64,000 bases of DNA, from contig NZ_JAATEN010000023.1 of the NCBI RefSeq assembly GCF_012034935.1, forward strand, positions 1 to 64,000, read 5' to 3'. The notes under the pieces were generated by a model. That model was not told where the DNA came from, did no database searches, and saw only the letters and a program-made list of their open reading frames with translations. Shown here in pieces: positions 1 through 7,888 of this stretch (the stretch's first letter is position 1; every line of letters begins with the position of its first letter). Made by a program: the position numbers and the translations under genes. Source of the DNA: Streptomyces zingiberis. GTDB taxonomy: Bacteria; Actinomycetota; Actinomycetes; Streptomycetales; Streptomycetaceae.

Positions 1-187
1 TTCCAGGCGTGGGCCTGCCGGGTGGGGGGCCGGGTCCGGCGGCGGAAGGGCTTTCCGCCGGGGCCGGGGCGCGGGCCTCGCGGCGCCGCGGCGGGTGGGG
101 CGGACCGGGGTGGGCCGGGGCGGGGCGGGTCGGGATGGGCAGGGGGGATCGGGGGGCTCCGGCATCGGCCTCCGCCGATGTGAAAGT

Positions 188-219
188 ATCAGCCCATGCT
201 GATGTCAGTCGACACTGAC
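188..219 (+). promoter_or_regulatory. Two adjacent ArsR-type operator palindromes
   Basis: Two perfect 6-4-6 palindromes lie end to end: ATCAGC-ccat-GCTGAT (188-203) and GTCAGT-cgac-ACTGAC (204-219). Both fit RTCAGY-N4-RCTGAY. They overlap the start codon region of the arsR-like gene, so they are plausible autoregulatory operators. ArsR proteins commonly bind such short dyads next to their own promoter; the assignment to this regulator is inference. Confidence 0.5.
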
Positions 220-504
220 CTGATGCGGGCGCTCGCCGACCCGCTCAGGCTCCGGATCGTGACCTTGCTGGCCCGCGAGACGCTGTGCACGACGCACCTG
301 GTGGAGGAGACCGGCGCCCGCCAGACGAACCTCTCCAACCACCTGAAGGTGTTGCGCGAGGCGGGGGTGGTGGAGACCGAGCCGTGCGGCCGGTACACCT
401 ACTACCGGCTGCGGCCCGAGGCGATCGAGGCGCTCGCCGGCCGCTTCACCGCACTGGCCGGGACCGCCCGCACCCACGCCGGCGCCAGGAGGGCCTGCCC
501 ATGA
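196..504 (+). CDS. arsR: ArsR-family metalloregulator
   Basis: A 102-residue winged-helix repressor of the ArsR/SmtB family. The sequence shows the family pattern: ALADPLRLRIVTLLARE (residues 10-26), then TTHLVEETGARQTNLSNHLK as the recognition helix region, then VLREAGVVETEPCGRYTYYRL, the wing. It probably represses the arsenite pump gene that overlaps its stop codon by ATGA (501-504), so the two genes are co-transcribed. ATG 196 is used, but ATG 202 or 223 are possible because no clear ribosome binding site precedes 196; the message may be leaderless. Two palindromes cover the start, consistent with autoregulation. The family is clear; arsenic as the signal is inferred from the neighbour. 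Confidence 0.9.
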   Translation: MLMSVDTDLMRALADPLRLRIVTLLARETLCTTHLVEETGARQTNLSNHLKVLREAGVVETEPCGRYTYYRLRPEAIEALAGRFTALAGTARTHAGARRACP

Positions 505-1640
505 CCTCCACCGGCCCCGCCACACGGACCGCCGGCGGCGATCGCGCGGCGCCGTCGGTCGCCGCCCGGCTCTCCCTCCTCGACCGGTATCTGGCGGTGT
601 GGATCCTCGCCGCCATGGCGGCCGGGCTCGGGCTCGGCCGGCTCCTCCCCGGCCTCGGCGACGCGCTGGCGGCGGTGGAGGCCGGCGGCATCTCGCTGCC
701 CATCGCGCTGGGCCTGCTGGTCATGATGTACCCGGTCCTGGCCAAGGTCCGTTACGACCGGCTCGACGCCGTGACCGGCGACCGGCGGCTGATGATCTCC
801 TCCCTGGCCGTCAACTGGCTGGCCGGCCCGGCCGTGATGTTCGTCCTGGCGTGGACCTTCCTGCCGGACCTGCCCGAGTACCGCACCGGGCTGATCATCG
901 TCGGGCTGGCCCGCTGCATCGCCATGGTGATCATCTGGAACGACCTGGCCTGCGGCGACCGCGAGGCCGCCGCCGTCCTCGTCGCGCTCAACTCCGTCTT
1001 CCAGGTGCTCGCCTTCGGCCTGCTCGGCTGGTTCTACCTCGACCTGCTGCCCGGGTGGCTCGGACTGGACGGCGGCGCGGGCCTGGACGTCTCCACGGCG
1101 GAGATCACCCTCAACGTCGTGATCTTCCTGGGCGTCCCGCTGCTCGCCGGATTCCTCACCCGCCGCATCGGGGAGAAGCGGCTCGGCCGGGCCGCGTACG
1201 AGAGCCGGTTCCTGCCGAGGATCGGCCCGTGGGCGCTGTACGGGCTGCTCTTCACGATCGTCGTCCTCTTCGCCCTGCAGGGCGGGGAGATCACCTCGCG
1301 GCCGCTGGACGTGGCCCGGATCGCGCTGCCGCTGCTGGTGTACTTCGCCGTGATGTGGTTCGGCACCTTCGCCCTGGGCAAGGTGATCGGCCTGGGCTAC
1401 GGGCGCACGGCGACCCTCGCCTTCACCGCCGCGGGCAACAACTTCGAGCTGGCCATCGCGGTGGCGGTCGCCACCTTCGGCGTCACCTCCGGCCAGGCCC
1501 TCGCCGGGGTCGTCGGACCGCTCATCGAGGTGCCCGTCCTCGTCGCCCTGGTCCATGTCTCGCTGGCCTGGCGCCGCGGCTTCGCGGCCCGGGAGGGGAC
1601 GGAGACCGGCCCGGCGCGGCCCGGGGCGGGCACCGGCTGA
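501..1640 (+). CDS. acr3: ACR3-family arsenite efflux permease
   Basis: A 379-residue inner membrane protein of about ten transmembrane segments in the bile/arsenite/riboflavin transporter superfamily. The segment LARCIAMVIIWNDLACGD is the ACR3 hallmark and carries the cysteine needed for arsenite transport in characterised members. AAGNNFELAIAVAVATFG in the second half is also an ACR3 signature. The ATG at 501 overlaps the arsR stop codon, implying translational coupling. The protein should export As(III), and Sb(III) in some homologues. No arsenate reductase (arsC) lies downstream in the window, so an arsenate step must be encoded elsewhere. Confidence 0.93.
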   Translation: MTSTGPATRTAGGDRAAPSVAARLSLLDRYLAVWILAAMAAGLGLGRLLPGLGDALAAVEAGGISLPIALGLLVMMYPVLAKVRYDRLDAVTGDRRLMISSLAVNWLAGPAVMFVLAWTFLPDLPEYRTGLIIVGLARCIAMVIIWNDLACGDREAAAVLVALNSVFQVLAFGLLGWFYLDLLPGWLGLDGGAGLDVSTAEITLNVVIFLGVPLLAGFLTRRIGEKRLGRAAYESRFLPRIGPWALYGLLFTIVVLFALQGGEITSRPLDVARIALPLLVYFAVMWFGTFALGKVIGLGYGRTATLAFTAAGNNFELAIAVAVATFGVTSGQALAGVVGPLIEVPVLVALVHVSLAWRRGFAAREGTETGPARPGAGTG

Positions 1641-1863
1641 CCTCCCCCCACGGCCGGTACAGCCGGCGCGGCCGGCGGGCCCGGGGTGCGCGCGAGCGCC
1701 GGCCCGCCGGAGAGCGGCACGGCCGCCGCGAGCGGCTGCCGCGTCCCCACCCCGCCGCGCGCCCACCCCACCCCGGCCCGCCGGCCGGTGGGGCGCCGCG
1801 CGTCCTGCCGGTACGGCGGTGCGGAGAGGGGCCTGCGGACGCCCGTGGCCCGTCACGGGCCGG

Positions 1864-1888
1864 GACGGTGGCACCGCCCGTCACCGTC
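1864..1888. terminator. Weak hairpin between convergent genes
   Basis: GACGGTG and CACCGTC form a perfect 7-bp stem around an 11-nt loop, between the end of the arsenite pump gene and the end of the convergent PucR-type gene, whose stop codon it overlaps. There is no clear T-run. Confidence 0.3.
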
Positions 1889-3026
1889 ACAGCGGTCGTG
1901 CCGGCCAGTCCAGGAGGCGGGCGCCGATGACGGCGGTCTGGAGGGTGTAGCGGTGCATCGGGTCGGCCGGGTCGGCGCCGGTGAGCTGGTGGACGCGGGC
2001 CAGGCGGTAGGTGAGGGCGCGGACGGAGAGGGAGAGGCGGCGGGCGGTCTCGGCCGCCACACAGCCCGCGTCGAACCAGGCGACGAGGGTGCGCAGCAGG
2101 GGCTCGGCGCCGCCGCGTGCCTGTTCCAGCGGGCCCAGGGTGGTCCGCACCAGGTCGGCCATGGCCTGCCGGTCCCGGCTCAGGACGGGAAAGACCAGCA
2201 GGTCCACGGCGTGGAGGAGGGGGCCGGGGAGGTCCATGCGGTCGGCGAGTTCGAGGGCGCCGAGCGCCTCCTCGTAGCTCCGGACGACGCCGCCGGGGCC
2301 CGGATGGGCGCGGCCGATGGCGACGCGGCCCGTCCCCTCGGCGGTTCCCTCGGTGTCCATGGCGTCCATGGCGGCGTGGGCCTGCTTGGCGAAGGAGCGG
2401 ACGACATCCTCCTGCGTGGCCGGGGCGACCAGGACGAGACGGCCCTCCTTGGTGGTCAGCAGGATGCGCCGGTCGCCGAAGCGGGCCAGCAGGGCGGACT
2501 CCACGCGGCGGGCCGCCGGGTCCGTCTCGTCGTAGGCGACGGGGCCCTCGGCGACGGCGACCGTGTGTTCGTGGGCGAGGCGCAGCCCGAGGCGTTCCGC
2601 GCGGTGCGCGAGGCGGCCGAGGTCGCTGCGGCCGTGCAGCAGGTCGTCGATGAACTCCCGGCGGGCGGCCTCCTCCTTGCGGACGGCCAGGCGCTGGGCG
2701 CGTTCGTAGCCCTCGGCCACGGCGTCGACCGTCTGCTGGGTGGCGGCCAGGACGCAGTCCACCACCCTGCGCAGTTCGCGGGTGCTGTGCGCGGCGGTGG
2801 CGCCGGGCAGGGCGGACCAGCCGGTGCGGGCGGCGTCGAGGTGCTCGGCCACCAGGCGGCGCAGGCCGTAGGCGTGTTCCGCGGCGCGTTCCCCGGCCAG
2901 GCGGCGCGAGTCCAGTTCGTCGCGGGTGAGCCGGCGTCCGGTGGCGGAGACCTCGGCCAGGATCTCCGGGAAGCCGGCCAGGTGGTCGTCCGGCGCGGGG
3001 CTCTCCTCCGGGGGCGGGGACGTCAC
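1887..3026 (-). CDS. PucR/CdaR-family transcriptional regulator
   Basis: A 379-residue protein with the architecture of Streptomyces PucR-type regulators: an N-terminal helical region, a central GGDEF-like/CdaR sensor region (around RRILLTTKEGRLVLVAPATQ), and a C-terminal PucR helix-turn-helix with AAETARRLSLSVRALTYRLA and a terminal YTLQTAVIGARLL. Members regulate purine, sugar diacid or secondary metabolism genes. The target here is unknown: the divergent neighbour is a small membrane protein and no catabolic gene adjoins it. The ATG at 3026 is the best start for the long helical N-terminus. Its upstream region contains a very strong 20-bp hairpin. Confidence 0.85.
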   Translation of the reverse strand: MTSPPPEESPAPDDHLAGFPEILAEVSATGRRLTRDELDSRRLAGERAAEHAYGLRRLVAEHLDAARTGWSALPGATAAHSTRELRRVVDCVLAATQQTVDAVAEGYERAQRLAVRKEEAARREFIDDLLHGRSDLGRLAHRAERLGLRLAHEHTVAVAEGPVAYDETDPAARRVESALLARFGDRRILLTTKEGRLVLVAPATQEDVVRSFAKQAHAAMDAMDTEGTAEGTGRVAIGRAHPGPGGVVRSYEEALGALELADRMDLPGPLLHAVDLLVFPVLSRDRQAMADLVRTTLGPLEQARGGAEPLLRTLVAWFDAGCVAAETARRLSLSVRALTYRLARVHQLTGADPADPMHRYTLQTAVIGARLLDWPARPL

Positions 3027-3213
3027 GGTGGCTCCTTCGGGGGTCGGGCGGCGGATGGCCGGAAGCCGGTGTCCGGTTTCCGGCCCGGGCGGTCCCGGAC
3101 CCCGGCGCGGGGCGGTGGGACGGCATCAAAAGGCCGTCAAGACTGCCTGGATCCGGCAATGTGTTCGGGCGGTGCGCACTGCCAGTATGGCGTCCGCGGG
3201 GGGAAACGGGGGA

Positions 3214-3257
3214 CGCTCCGGTGCCGGAGTCCGGAAGCGGACTCCGGCACCGGAGCG
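3214..3257. promoter_or_regulatory. Perfect 20-bp inverted repeat upstream of membrane gene
   Basis: Positions 3214-3233 and 3238-3257 are exact reverse complements separated by the 4-nt loop GAAG. The hairpin lies between two divergent genes, 53 bases before the start of the small membrane protein gene, so it is not positioned as a convergent terminator. It could act as an attenuator or leader structure, or as a large operator. No T-run follows on either strand. Confidence 0.5.
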
Positions 3258-3310
3258 CGGAACCTCCGCCGGGGGAACGGGCGGGGAGACGGACGGAGAG
3301 GAGCACGGCG

Positions 3311-3799
3311 ATGGTGGGGGAGCTCGTCGGGGCGGCACTCGCCTTTCCGTCCGTGCCGTTCACCTCCGCGCTGCTGGTGAGCACGGCCTTCTGGCTGCTG
3401 GTGCTCTGCGGGGTCACGGCGTACGACACCTTCGACGGGGATGTGGACGCCGCCGCGCTGCGCCTCGGCGGGGTGCCCGTGGCCCTGTCGCTGTCCCTGC
3501 TCACCCTGGTCGGGTGGGGCGCCGACCTCGCCGGTACGGTCGCGCTGCGCCGCGCCGCTCTCGGCGGTCTCGCGCACGGCCTCGCGGCGATCGGTCTGTT
3601 CGCGGCGGCCCTGCTGCTCGCGTGGGGAGCCACCGTGCTGCTGGTCCGGCCGCTGCGGCGGCTCTTCCCCGGGGGCGGGGAGGGCCCGGGCGGCCCGGCG
3701 CGGGAGGGGGAGCGGGGGCCGGAGGGGGAGCGCGCGCCGTCCGCCGCGCCGGGACGGACGGGGGCCGGCCGGGCGGCGGAGGCCGCGGCGAGCCCCTGA
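3311..3799 (+). CDS. Small membrane protein, possibly YqiJ/NfeD-related
   Basis: A 162-residue protein. ATG 3311 is chosen because GGAGAGGAG lies just upstream. Residues 12-35 (FPSVPFTSALLVSTAFWLLV), 55-75 and about 88-110 are hydrophobic and probably membrane spanning; the last 45 residues are Gly/Pro/Glu/Arg-rich and likely disordered in the cytoplasm. The order of a membrane segment, an acidic stretch (TFDGDVDAAALRLGG) and a second membrane segment recalls the N-terminus of YqiJ/NfeD-like proteins that act with flotillins, but no flotillin gene is adjacent, so this is only a suggestion. It is followed by a perfect bidirectional terminator. Confidence 0.65.
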   Translation: MVGELVGAALAFPSVPFTSALLVSTAFWLLVLCGVTAYDTFDGDVDAAALRLGGVPVALSLSLLTLVGWGADLAGTVALRRAALGGLAHGLAAIGLFAAALLLAWGATVLLVRPLRRLFPGGGEGPGGPAREGERGPEGERAPSAAPGRTGAGRAAEAAASP

Positions 3800-3893
3800 G
3801 CGTCCCGACACCGGCGGGGCGACACCGGCGGTGCGGTGCTGACGAGGCGGCGCTGACGGGGGCGGCGCGAACGGGGGCGCTGACGGGGGCGGC

Positions 3894-3936
3894 AAGGCGG
3901 AGGGGACGGCGCGGATCGCGCCGTCCCCTCCGCCTT
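3894..3936. terminator. Perfect 20-bp bidirectional terminator hairpin
   Basis: Positions 3894-3913 and 3917-3936 are exact reverse complements with a 3-nt loop (GAT). The stem begins AAGG and ends CCTT. It sits between the ends of two convergent genes and is well placed to stop transcription from both sides. Confidence 0.8.
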
Positions 3937-3974
3937 GGGCCGGTCCGGGGGAGCCCGCCGTGGGGCGTGCGCCC

Positions 3975-4247
3975 TCAGCGGCGCTCGCGGGAGTGGCCGA
4001 AGAGGATGCGGTACAGGATGAGCAGCACCAGGGAGCCCGCCACGGCCGCGATCCACAGCGCCGGGTCGTAGACGTCGTGGTTGATGGGCCGGTCCAGGAA
4101 CTCGGACGACAGCCAGCCGCCGAGGAACGCGCCGACGATGCCGATGAGGGTGGTCCCGAAGAAGCCGCCCGGGTCCCGCCCGGGGAGCAGGATCTTGGCG
4201 ACCACGCCGGCTATCAGGCCCAGGACGATCCAACTGATGATGCTCAT
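3975..4247 (-). CDS. GlsB/YeaQ/YmgE-family stress response membrane protein
   Basis: A 90-residue protein with three predicted transmembrane helices and the family's glycine-rich pattern: MSIISWIVLGLIAGVVAKIL, then PGGFFGTTLIGIVGAFLGGW, then a third helix near LWIAAVAGSLVLLILYRI. Members are small stress-associated (transglycosylase-associated) membrane proteins of uncertain biochemical role. ATG 4247 gives the canonical N-terminus and full family length. The gene ends beside the strong hairpin at 3894-3936. The upstream spacer to 4607 carries AT-richer DNA that probably holds divergent promoters. Confidence 0.9.
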   Translation of the reverse strand: MSIISWIVLGLIAGVVAKILLPGRDPGGFFGTTLIGIVGAFLGGWLSSEFLDRPINHDVYDPALWIAAVAGSLVLLILYRILFGHSRERR

Positions 4248-4607
4248 GCGCGAGTTCTCCCCGTGTGAAGGCGGTTCATGCCGTCCGCCGAATCCCTTGA
4301 TCGAATCCGTGACGACACCGTTGTGGACACTACAACGACGCTTTCGATCGGTGTTCAGGTGCCTCCCGGTCACGATCGGAGGGACACGCAACGAAATCCG
4401 GTTACACGTGGTGTTTGCCGATAACTCCGCGTAGCCTCTGCGGGCGTGCCTGACACCAGTAGCTTGCCGTCGCCGGCCGTCCACGCAGCCGGAGTTGCCG
4501 TGCGCCGCGGGGCCGGCCGGAGCCGCCCCGCCCCCTCCGCCGTTCCGGGCCCGCCCGGGGCGGGCGCGCGCCCCGGGTGGTTCGACGGAGACCGAGGAGG
4601 CGGAAGC

Positions 4608-5051
4608 GTGAGCGCGCCGGCGGCCGGGAGCCGTCCACCCGCGGGGGCCGCCGGCCCCCTGCTGGAACTGGCCTTCACGGTGGAGGATCTGTCCGAGGTC
4701 CGGTCGCGGGTCGGTGACTGCGCCCGGAAGGCGGGCCTGTCCGAGCCCCGGCTGGGTGACTTCGTCCTCGCCGTTCACGAGGTGGCCTGCAACGCCGTCG
4801 AGCACGGTGGTGGGGCGGGTGTGCTGGTGGTGGAGCGCGCCCCCGGGGTGCTGCGCTGCCGGGTGAGCGACCGGGGGCCCGGTTTCAGCGCGGCGGTCAT
4901 CCCCGCCGAGGCGCCCGGGGAGGAGTTCGGTGAGGGCGGCCGTGGCCTCTGGCTGACCCGCCTGCTCACGGACCGGCTGGAGGTGGTTCCCGCTGTGGTG
5001 GGGGCGGTCGTCACGCTGGCCATGGCCCTCGGCGGCGAAGCGCCGGCGTGA
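4608..5051 (+). CDS. RsbW-like ATP-binding regulatory protein (HATPase)
   Basis: A 147-residue single-domain GHKL ATPase like the anti-sigma/serine kinase proteins abundant in Streptomyces. Visible motifs are the N box HEVACNAVEHGG (Glu58, Asn62), the G1 box SDRGPGF (Asp88) and the G2 box GGRGLWLTRLL. Such proteins bind sigma factors or anti-sigma antagonists and phosphorylate the latter. The GTG at 4608 is preferred because GAGGAGG precedes it by 7 nt; an upstream GTG at 4446 would add a low-complexity Pro/Ala extension. No sigma factor or STAS antagonist adjoins it, but three PP2C phosphatases of the opposing type occur at 18-22 kb. Confidence 0.85.
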   Translation: MSAPAAGSRPPAGAAGPLLELAFTVEDLSEVRSRVGDCARKAGLSEPRLGDFVLAVHEVACNAVEHGGGAGVLVVERAPGVLRCRVSDRGPGFSAAVIPAEAPGEEFGEGGRGLWLTRLLTDRLEVVPAVVGAVVTLAMALGGEAPA

Positions 5052-5054
5052 GTC

Positions 5055-5071
5055 CCCGCCGGCCCGGCGGG
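5055..5071. terminator. Hairpin after the RsbW-like gene
   Basis: CCCGCCG and CGGCGGG form a 7-bp perfect stem with a 3-nt loop immediately after the stop codon at 5049-5051. A short GC-rich intrinsic terminator is plausible, without a T-run. Confidence 0.4.
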
Positions 5072-5249
5072 AGCGCCCCGGACTCCCGGGTGCGTCCTGC
5101 GGCCCGCCGGTGGACCGGCCCCGCACCCTCCGGAGGTGTCCCGGTACGGGAGCGGGTGTGCGCGGCGCGGCTCCGGTCCGCCCGGTCCGGGCGGGAGGGC
5201 GCCCGGTGGGCACCGCTCCCGCACGGCCGGTATCCGCTCCGGGCGTCCC

Positions 5250-5825
5250 TCAGACGTTGACGCCGAAGTCCTGGGCGATGCCGCGCAGGCCGGAGGCGTA
5301 GCCCTGACCGACGGCCCGGAACTTCCACTCGGCGCCGTGCCGGTAGAGCTCGCCGAAGACCATGGCGGTCTCCGTGGAGGCGTCCTCCGTCAGGTCGTAG
5401 CGGGCCAGCTCGTTGTTGTCCGCCTGGTTCACCACGCGGATGAAGGCGTTGCGCACCTGGCCGAAGCTCTGCTGGCGGTTGTCCGCGTCGTGGATGGAGA
5501 CCGGAATGACGATCTTGTCGACCTCGGCGGGCACCGCGCCGAGGTTGACCTTGATGGACTCGTCGTCGCCCTCGCCCTCACCGGTGAGGTTGTCCCCGGT
5601 GTGCTCGACGGAGCCCTCCGGGCTCTTGAGGTTGTTGAAGAAGACGAAGTGCTGGTCGGAGACGACCTTGCCGGAGCTGTCGACGAGCAGCGCGCTCGCG
5701 TCGAGGTCGAAGTCCGTCCCCGTGGTGGTGCGGACGTCCCAGCCCAGACCCACGGTGACCGCGGAGAGGCCCGGGGCCTCCTTGCTCAGCGAGACGTTTC
5801 CACCCTTGGAGAGGCTGACACCCAT
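5250..5825 (-). CDS. terD: TerD-family tellurium resistance/stress protein
   Basis: A 191-residue protein covering the complete TerD domain, with MGVSLSKGGNVSLSKEAPG at the start, then VGLGWD, the acidic calcium-binding stretch TDFDLDASALLVD, and the second acidic cluster SVEHTGDNLTGEGEGDDE. TerD-type proteins bind Ca2+ and are linked to tellurite, phage and general stress responses; Streptomyces carry many paralogues. The ATG at 5825 is preceded by AGGGGAAA. It stands alone here rather than within a ter operon. A short dyad, TTGCCC-N4-GGGCAA (5874-5889), lies upstream and could be regulatory. Confidence 0.95.
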   Translation of the reverse strand: MGVSLSKGGNVSLSKEAPGLSAVTVGLGWDVRTTTGTDFDLDASALLVDSSGKVVSDQHFVFFNNLKSPEGSVEHTGDNLTGEGEGDDESIKVNLGAVPAEVDKIVIPVSIHDADNRQQSFGQVRNAFIRVVNQADNNELARYDLTEDASTETAMVFGELYRHGAEWKFRAVGQGYASGLRGIAQDFGVNV

Positions 5826-6717
5826 GGATTTCCCCTGCTCAATCCGGCGCGGGCCGCGCCCTTGACGATTGCTTTGCCCAATAGGGCAACGGGCGCGGAC
5901 GGGCGGCGGTTCCCGCCGCGAGGAGGGAATCCGCGGGAAGCCGGAGTGGGGACGGGGTCGGGCGGCGCCGGGGCGGCGCCGGGCCGGGGTGGGGGCGGGA
6001 CCGGGGGCGGGCCGGGGCCGGAGGGCCGCGCCGGGCGGCGGTCCGTGGTGCGGCCACTCGCGGCGGGGCGTGTCCCGGATCGGCCGGTCCCGGTACAGGC
6101 CAGGGTCCGGATGCGGGCTGGCCCGGGTTCGGACCCGCCTGGGCCCGGAGCGGTGCTCTCACGGATGGCGGATGGCGCCGAGGTGTGCGCGTCGATGGCG
6201 GGGGCGTCACGGCGTGGCCCGGTCACGGGTCGGCCCGGTCGTGGGTTCGGTGCCGCAGGGAGGCGCCGGCGTCCGTGCCGGCGAGTACACCGCCGCGCAG
6301 GCGGCGCCTCAGGATCTGGTCGTTTCCCCGGGATCACCGTGCTGTCCGGCCCGTTCCCGCTCCTCGTGCGCGCCGCGGCCCCCGTGGCCTCGTCCGCGGC
6401 TCCGGCCTCGATCGGCGGGGGCGCTCCCCGTGCCGCCGTCCCCGGTCCTGCGGCTGCCCTTGCGTACGCGTTCCCGCTGCCCCTGCCGTCCGCGCTTCCG
6501 CACCGCGAGGAACGCAGGGTGCGCGGGAAACGCAGGGCATGCGGAGGGCGCGGCCGCCGGAGAGGTTCCGCCGTCAGCCCGTCAGCCCGTCAGCCCGTCA
6601 GCCCGTCAGCCCGTCAGCACGCCGTCCCCCGTTTCCGGTGGCGTGACACCGTCGGGCATGCTCCCCGGATGCGCGGCGCCGCCCGCCGCGCCGGAACCAC
6701 CGGGGCGTGACCGCGAC
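5826..6717. other. Long GC-rich spacer without a supported gene
   Basis: About 890 bases between terD and the LuxR-type gene. Open frames here lack ribosome binding sites and recognisable protein character. It contains the TTGCCC-N4-GGGCAA dyad near terD and an 8-bp tandem repeat at 6573-6618. I see no RNA gene. Confidence 0.5.
6573..6618. repeat. 8-bp tandem repeat (GTCAGCCC)
   Basis: Five exact copies of GTCAGCCC are followed by a partial sixth (GTCAGC), in the spacer about 100 bases downstream of the LuxR-type gene. This looks like a slippage-prone simple repeat. Confidence 0.85.
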
Positions 6718-7530
6718 TCAGATGTAGCCCTCACGCAGGGCGTAGGCGACGGCGTGGGCCCGGTTGCGGAGTTGCAGCCGGGTGGTCAGTCCGTGCAGAA
6801 CGTTCTTCACCGTGCGTTCGGAGTAGGACAGCTTCGCGGCGATCTCCCGGGTGTCCAGGCCCTCCGAGACCAGCCGCAGGATGTCGATCTCGCGCGGGGC
6901 GAGGCCGGCCGGGTTGCCGCCCGGCTGCTGGGCGGCGTTCCGCTGCAACCGCCCGACCTGGTTGATCAGCCGGCCCAGCAGGTCGGACGGGAGGTCGCCG
7001 TCGCCGCGCGCGGCGGCCACCACGGCTTGCAGCAGCCGCTGGTCCGTGGCCTCGTGGCGCCAGAGGATGGCGCCGACGCCGCACTCGATGACCTGGAGCA
7101 GCTCGGCCTCCCGGATGACCCCGGTGACCAGGACGGCGTTGAGCCCGTCGGTGCGGACCAGGCGGCGCAGCCGCAGCATGGTCGCCTCGTCCAGCCGGTC
7201 CGAGAGAACCACGGCCACGGTGCGGCTCGGGAGCCGGGACTCACCGGCGCGGGCCTCCGGGGCGCGGCCGTCGGGCGTCCGCCCCTCGGCTGCCCGCACG
7301 TCCGCGGCGCGCAGGACCGCGCCGTCGGCGGCGCGCAGGGCCGCCCCCGCGCGGCCCGCGGCCCGTGGGTCGGTGCCCCGGGGCTCCAGCCCCCGGGTCT
7401 CGCCGAGCAGTTCGATCTCCGGCCGCTGCCGGAGCTGGCTGATCGCTCCGGCCCGGGTGATCGGATCGGATGCGTGGATCACGACGGGTATTCGCTCCGC
7501 CGCGGTGGTGTTGGTGAATGTGGTACGCAC
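6718..7530 (-). CDS. LuxR-type response-regulator-like transcription factor
   Basis: A 270-residue protein with a degenerate receiver-like N-terminal half (IPVVIHASDPITRAGAISQL, later TVAVVLSDRLDEATMLRLR and AVLVTGVIREAELLQVIECG) and a C-terminal LuxR/GerE helix-turn-helix (LAPREIDILRLVSEGLDTRE then IAAKLSYSERTVKNVLHGLT). An Ala/Arg-rich insertion of about 45 residues separates strands of the receiver-like domain. The phospho-acceptor pattern is not clear, so it may be an atypical orphan regulator. The GTG at 7530 is chosen because the upstream in-frame extension is low complexity. It is divergent from the LAL gene, and the pair may be functionally linked. Confidence 0.8.
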   Translation of the reverse strand: MRTTFTNTTAAERIPVVIHASDPITRAGAISQLRQRPEIELLGETRGLEPRGTDPRAAGRAGAALRAADGAVLRAADVRAAEGRTPDGRAPEARAGESRLPSRTVAVVLSDRLDEATMLRLRRLVRTDGLNAVLVTGVIREAELLQVIECGVGAILWRHEATDQRLLQAVVAAARGDGDLPSDLLGRLINQVGRLQRNAAQQPGGNPAGLAPREIDILRLVSEGLDTREIAAKLSYSERTVKNVLHGLTTRLQLRNRAHAVAYALREGYI

Positions 7531-7888
7531 GCGAACCCCCAAATAGCGGATAACCGGGACACCGGCTCCGAGTCTGTCCGGCGGCCTGACACGGCGACCA
7601 CTCCGCCGCCGCCCTCCATGAGGCCGCTTGCCGCCCTTTCCCGTATCGCCGTTGACGAGTGAAGCGCGACAAAAGTTCATTCAGTGACGGAATTTGTGTC
7701 CGACACTCCAGCAGCCAGGTTTCCCTGCGGAAGGTTTAGCCTGCAATCGTGGTTCACCACGAGAACGGCGCAGCGAACCACGAGACCGCTCTCGGCATCT
7801 ATGGAGGGGAGATACGGAGAGCGAGACTCCCCCACCCGCCCCCGGGGTGCCGCGACCCGGCGGGCAGTGAGACACCCTGCGAGGTCCC
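7531..7888. other. Divergent promoter region between two LuxR-type genes
   Basis: About 360 bases between the starts of the leftward LuxR-type gene and the rightward LAL gene. It includes AT-richer stretches around 7670-7700 and 7735-7780 that are likely promoters for both genes. No convincing small gene or hairpin was seen. Confidence 0.45.

Noticed and set aside
402..1874. Long minus-strand open frames opposite the arsenite pump gene
   Set aside because: They are GC-driven shadows with Arg/Gly/Pro-rich sequence and no ribosome binding sites, opposite well-identified genes.
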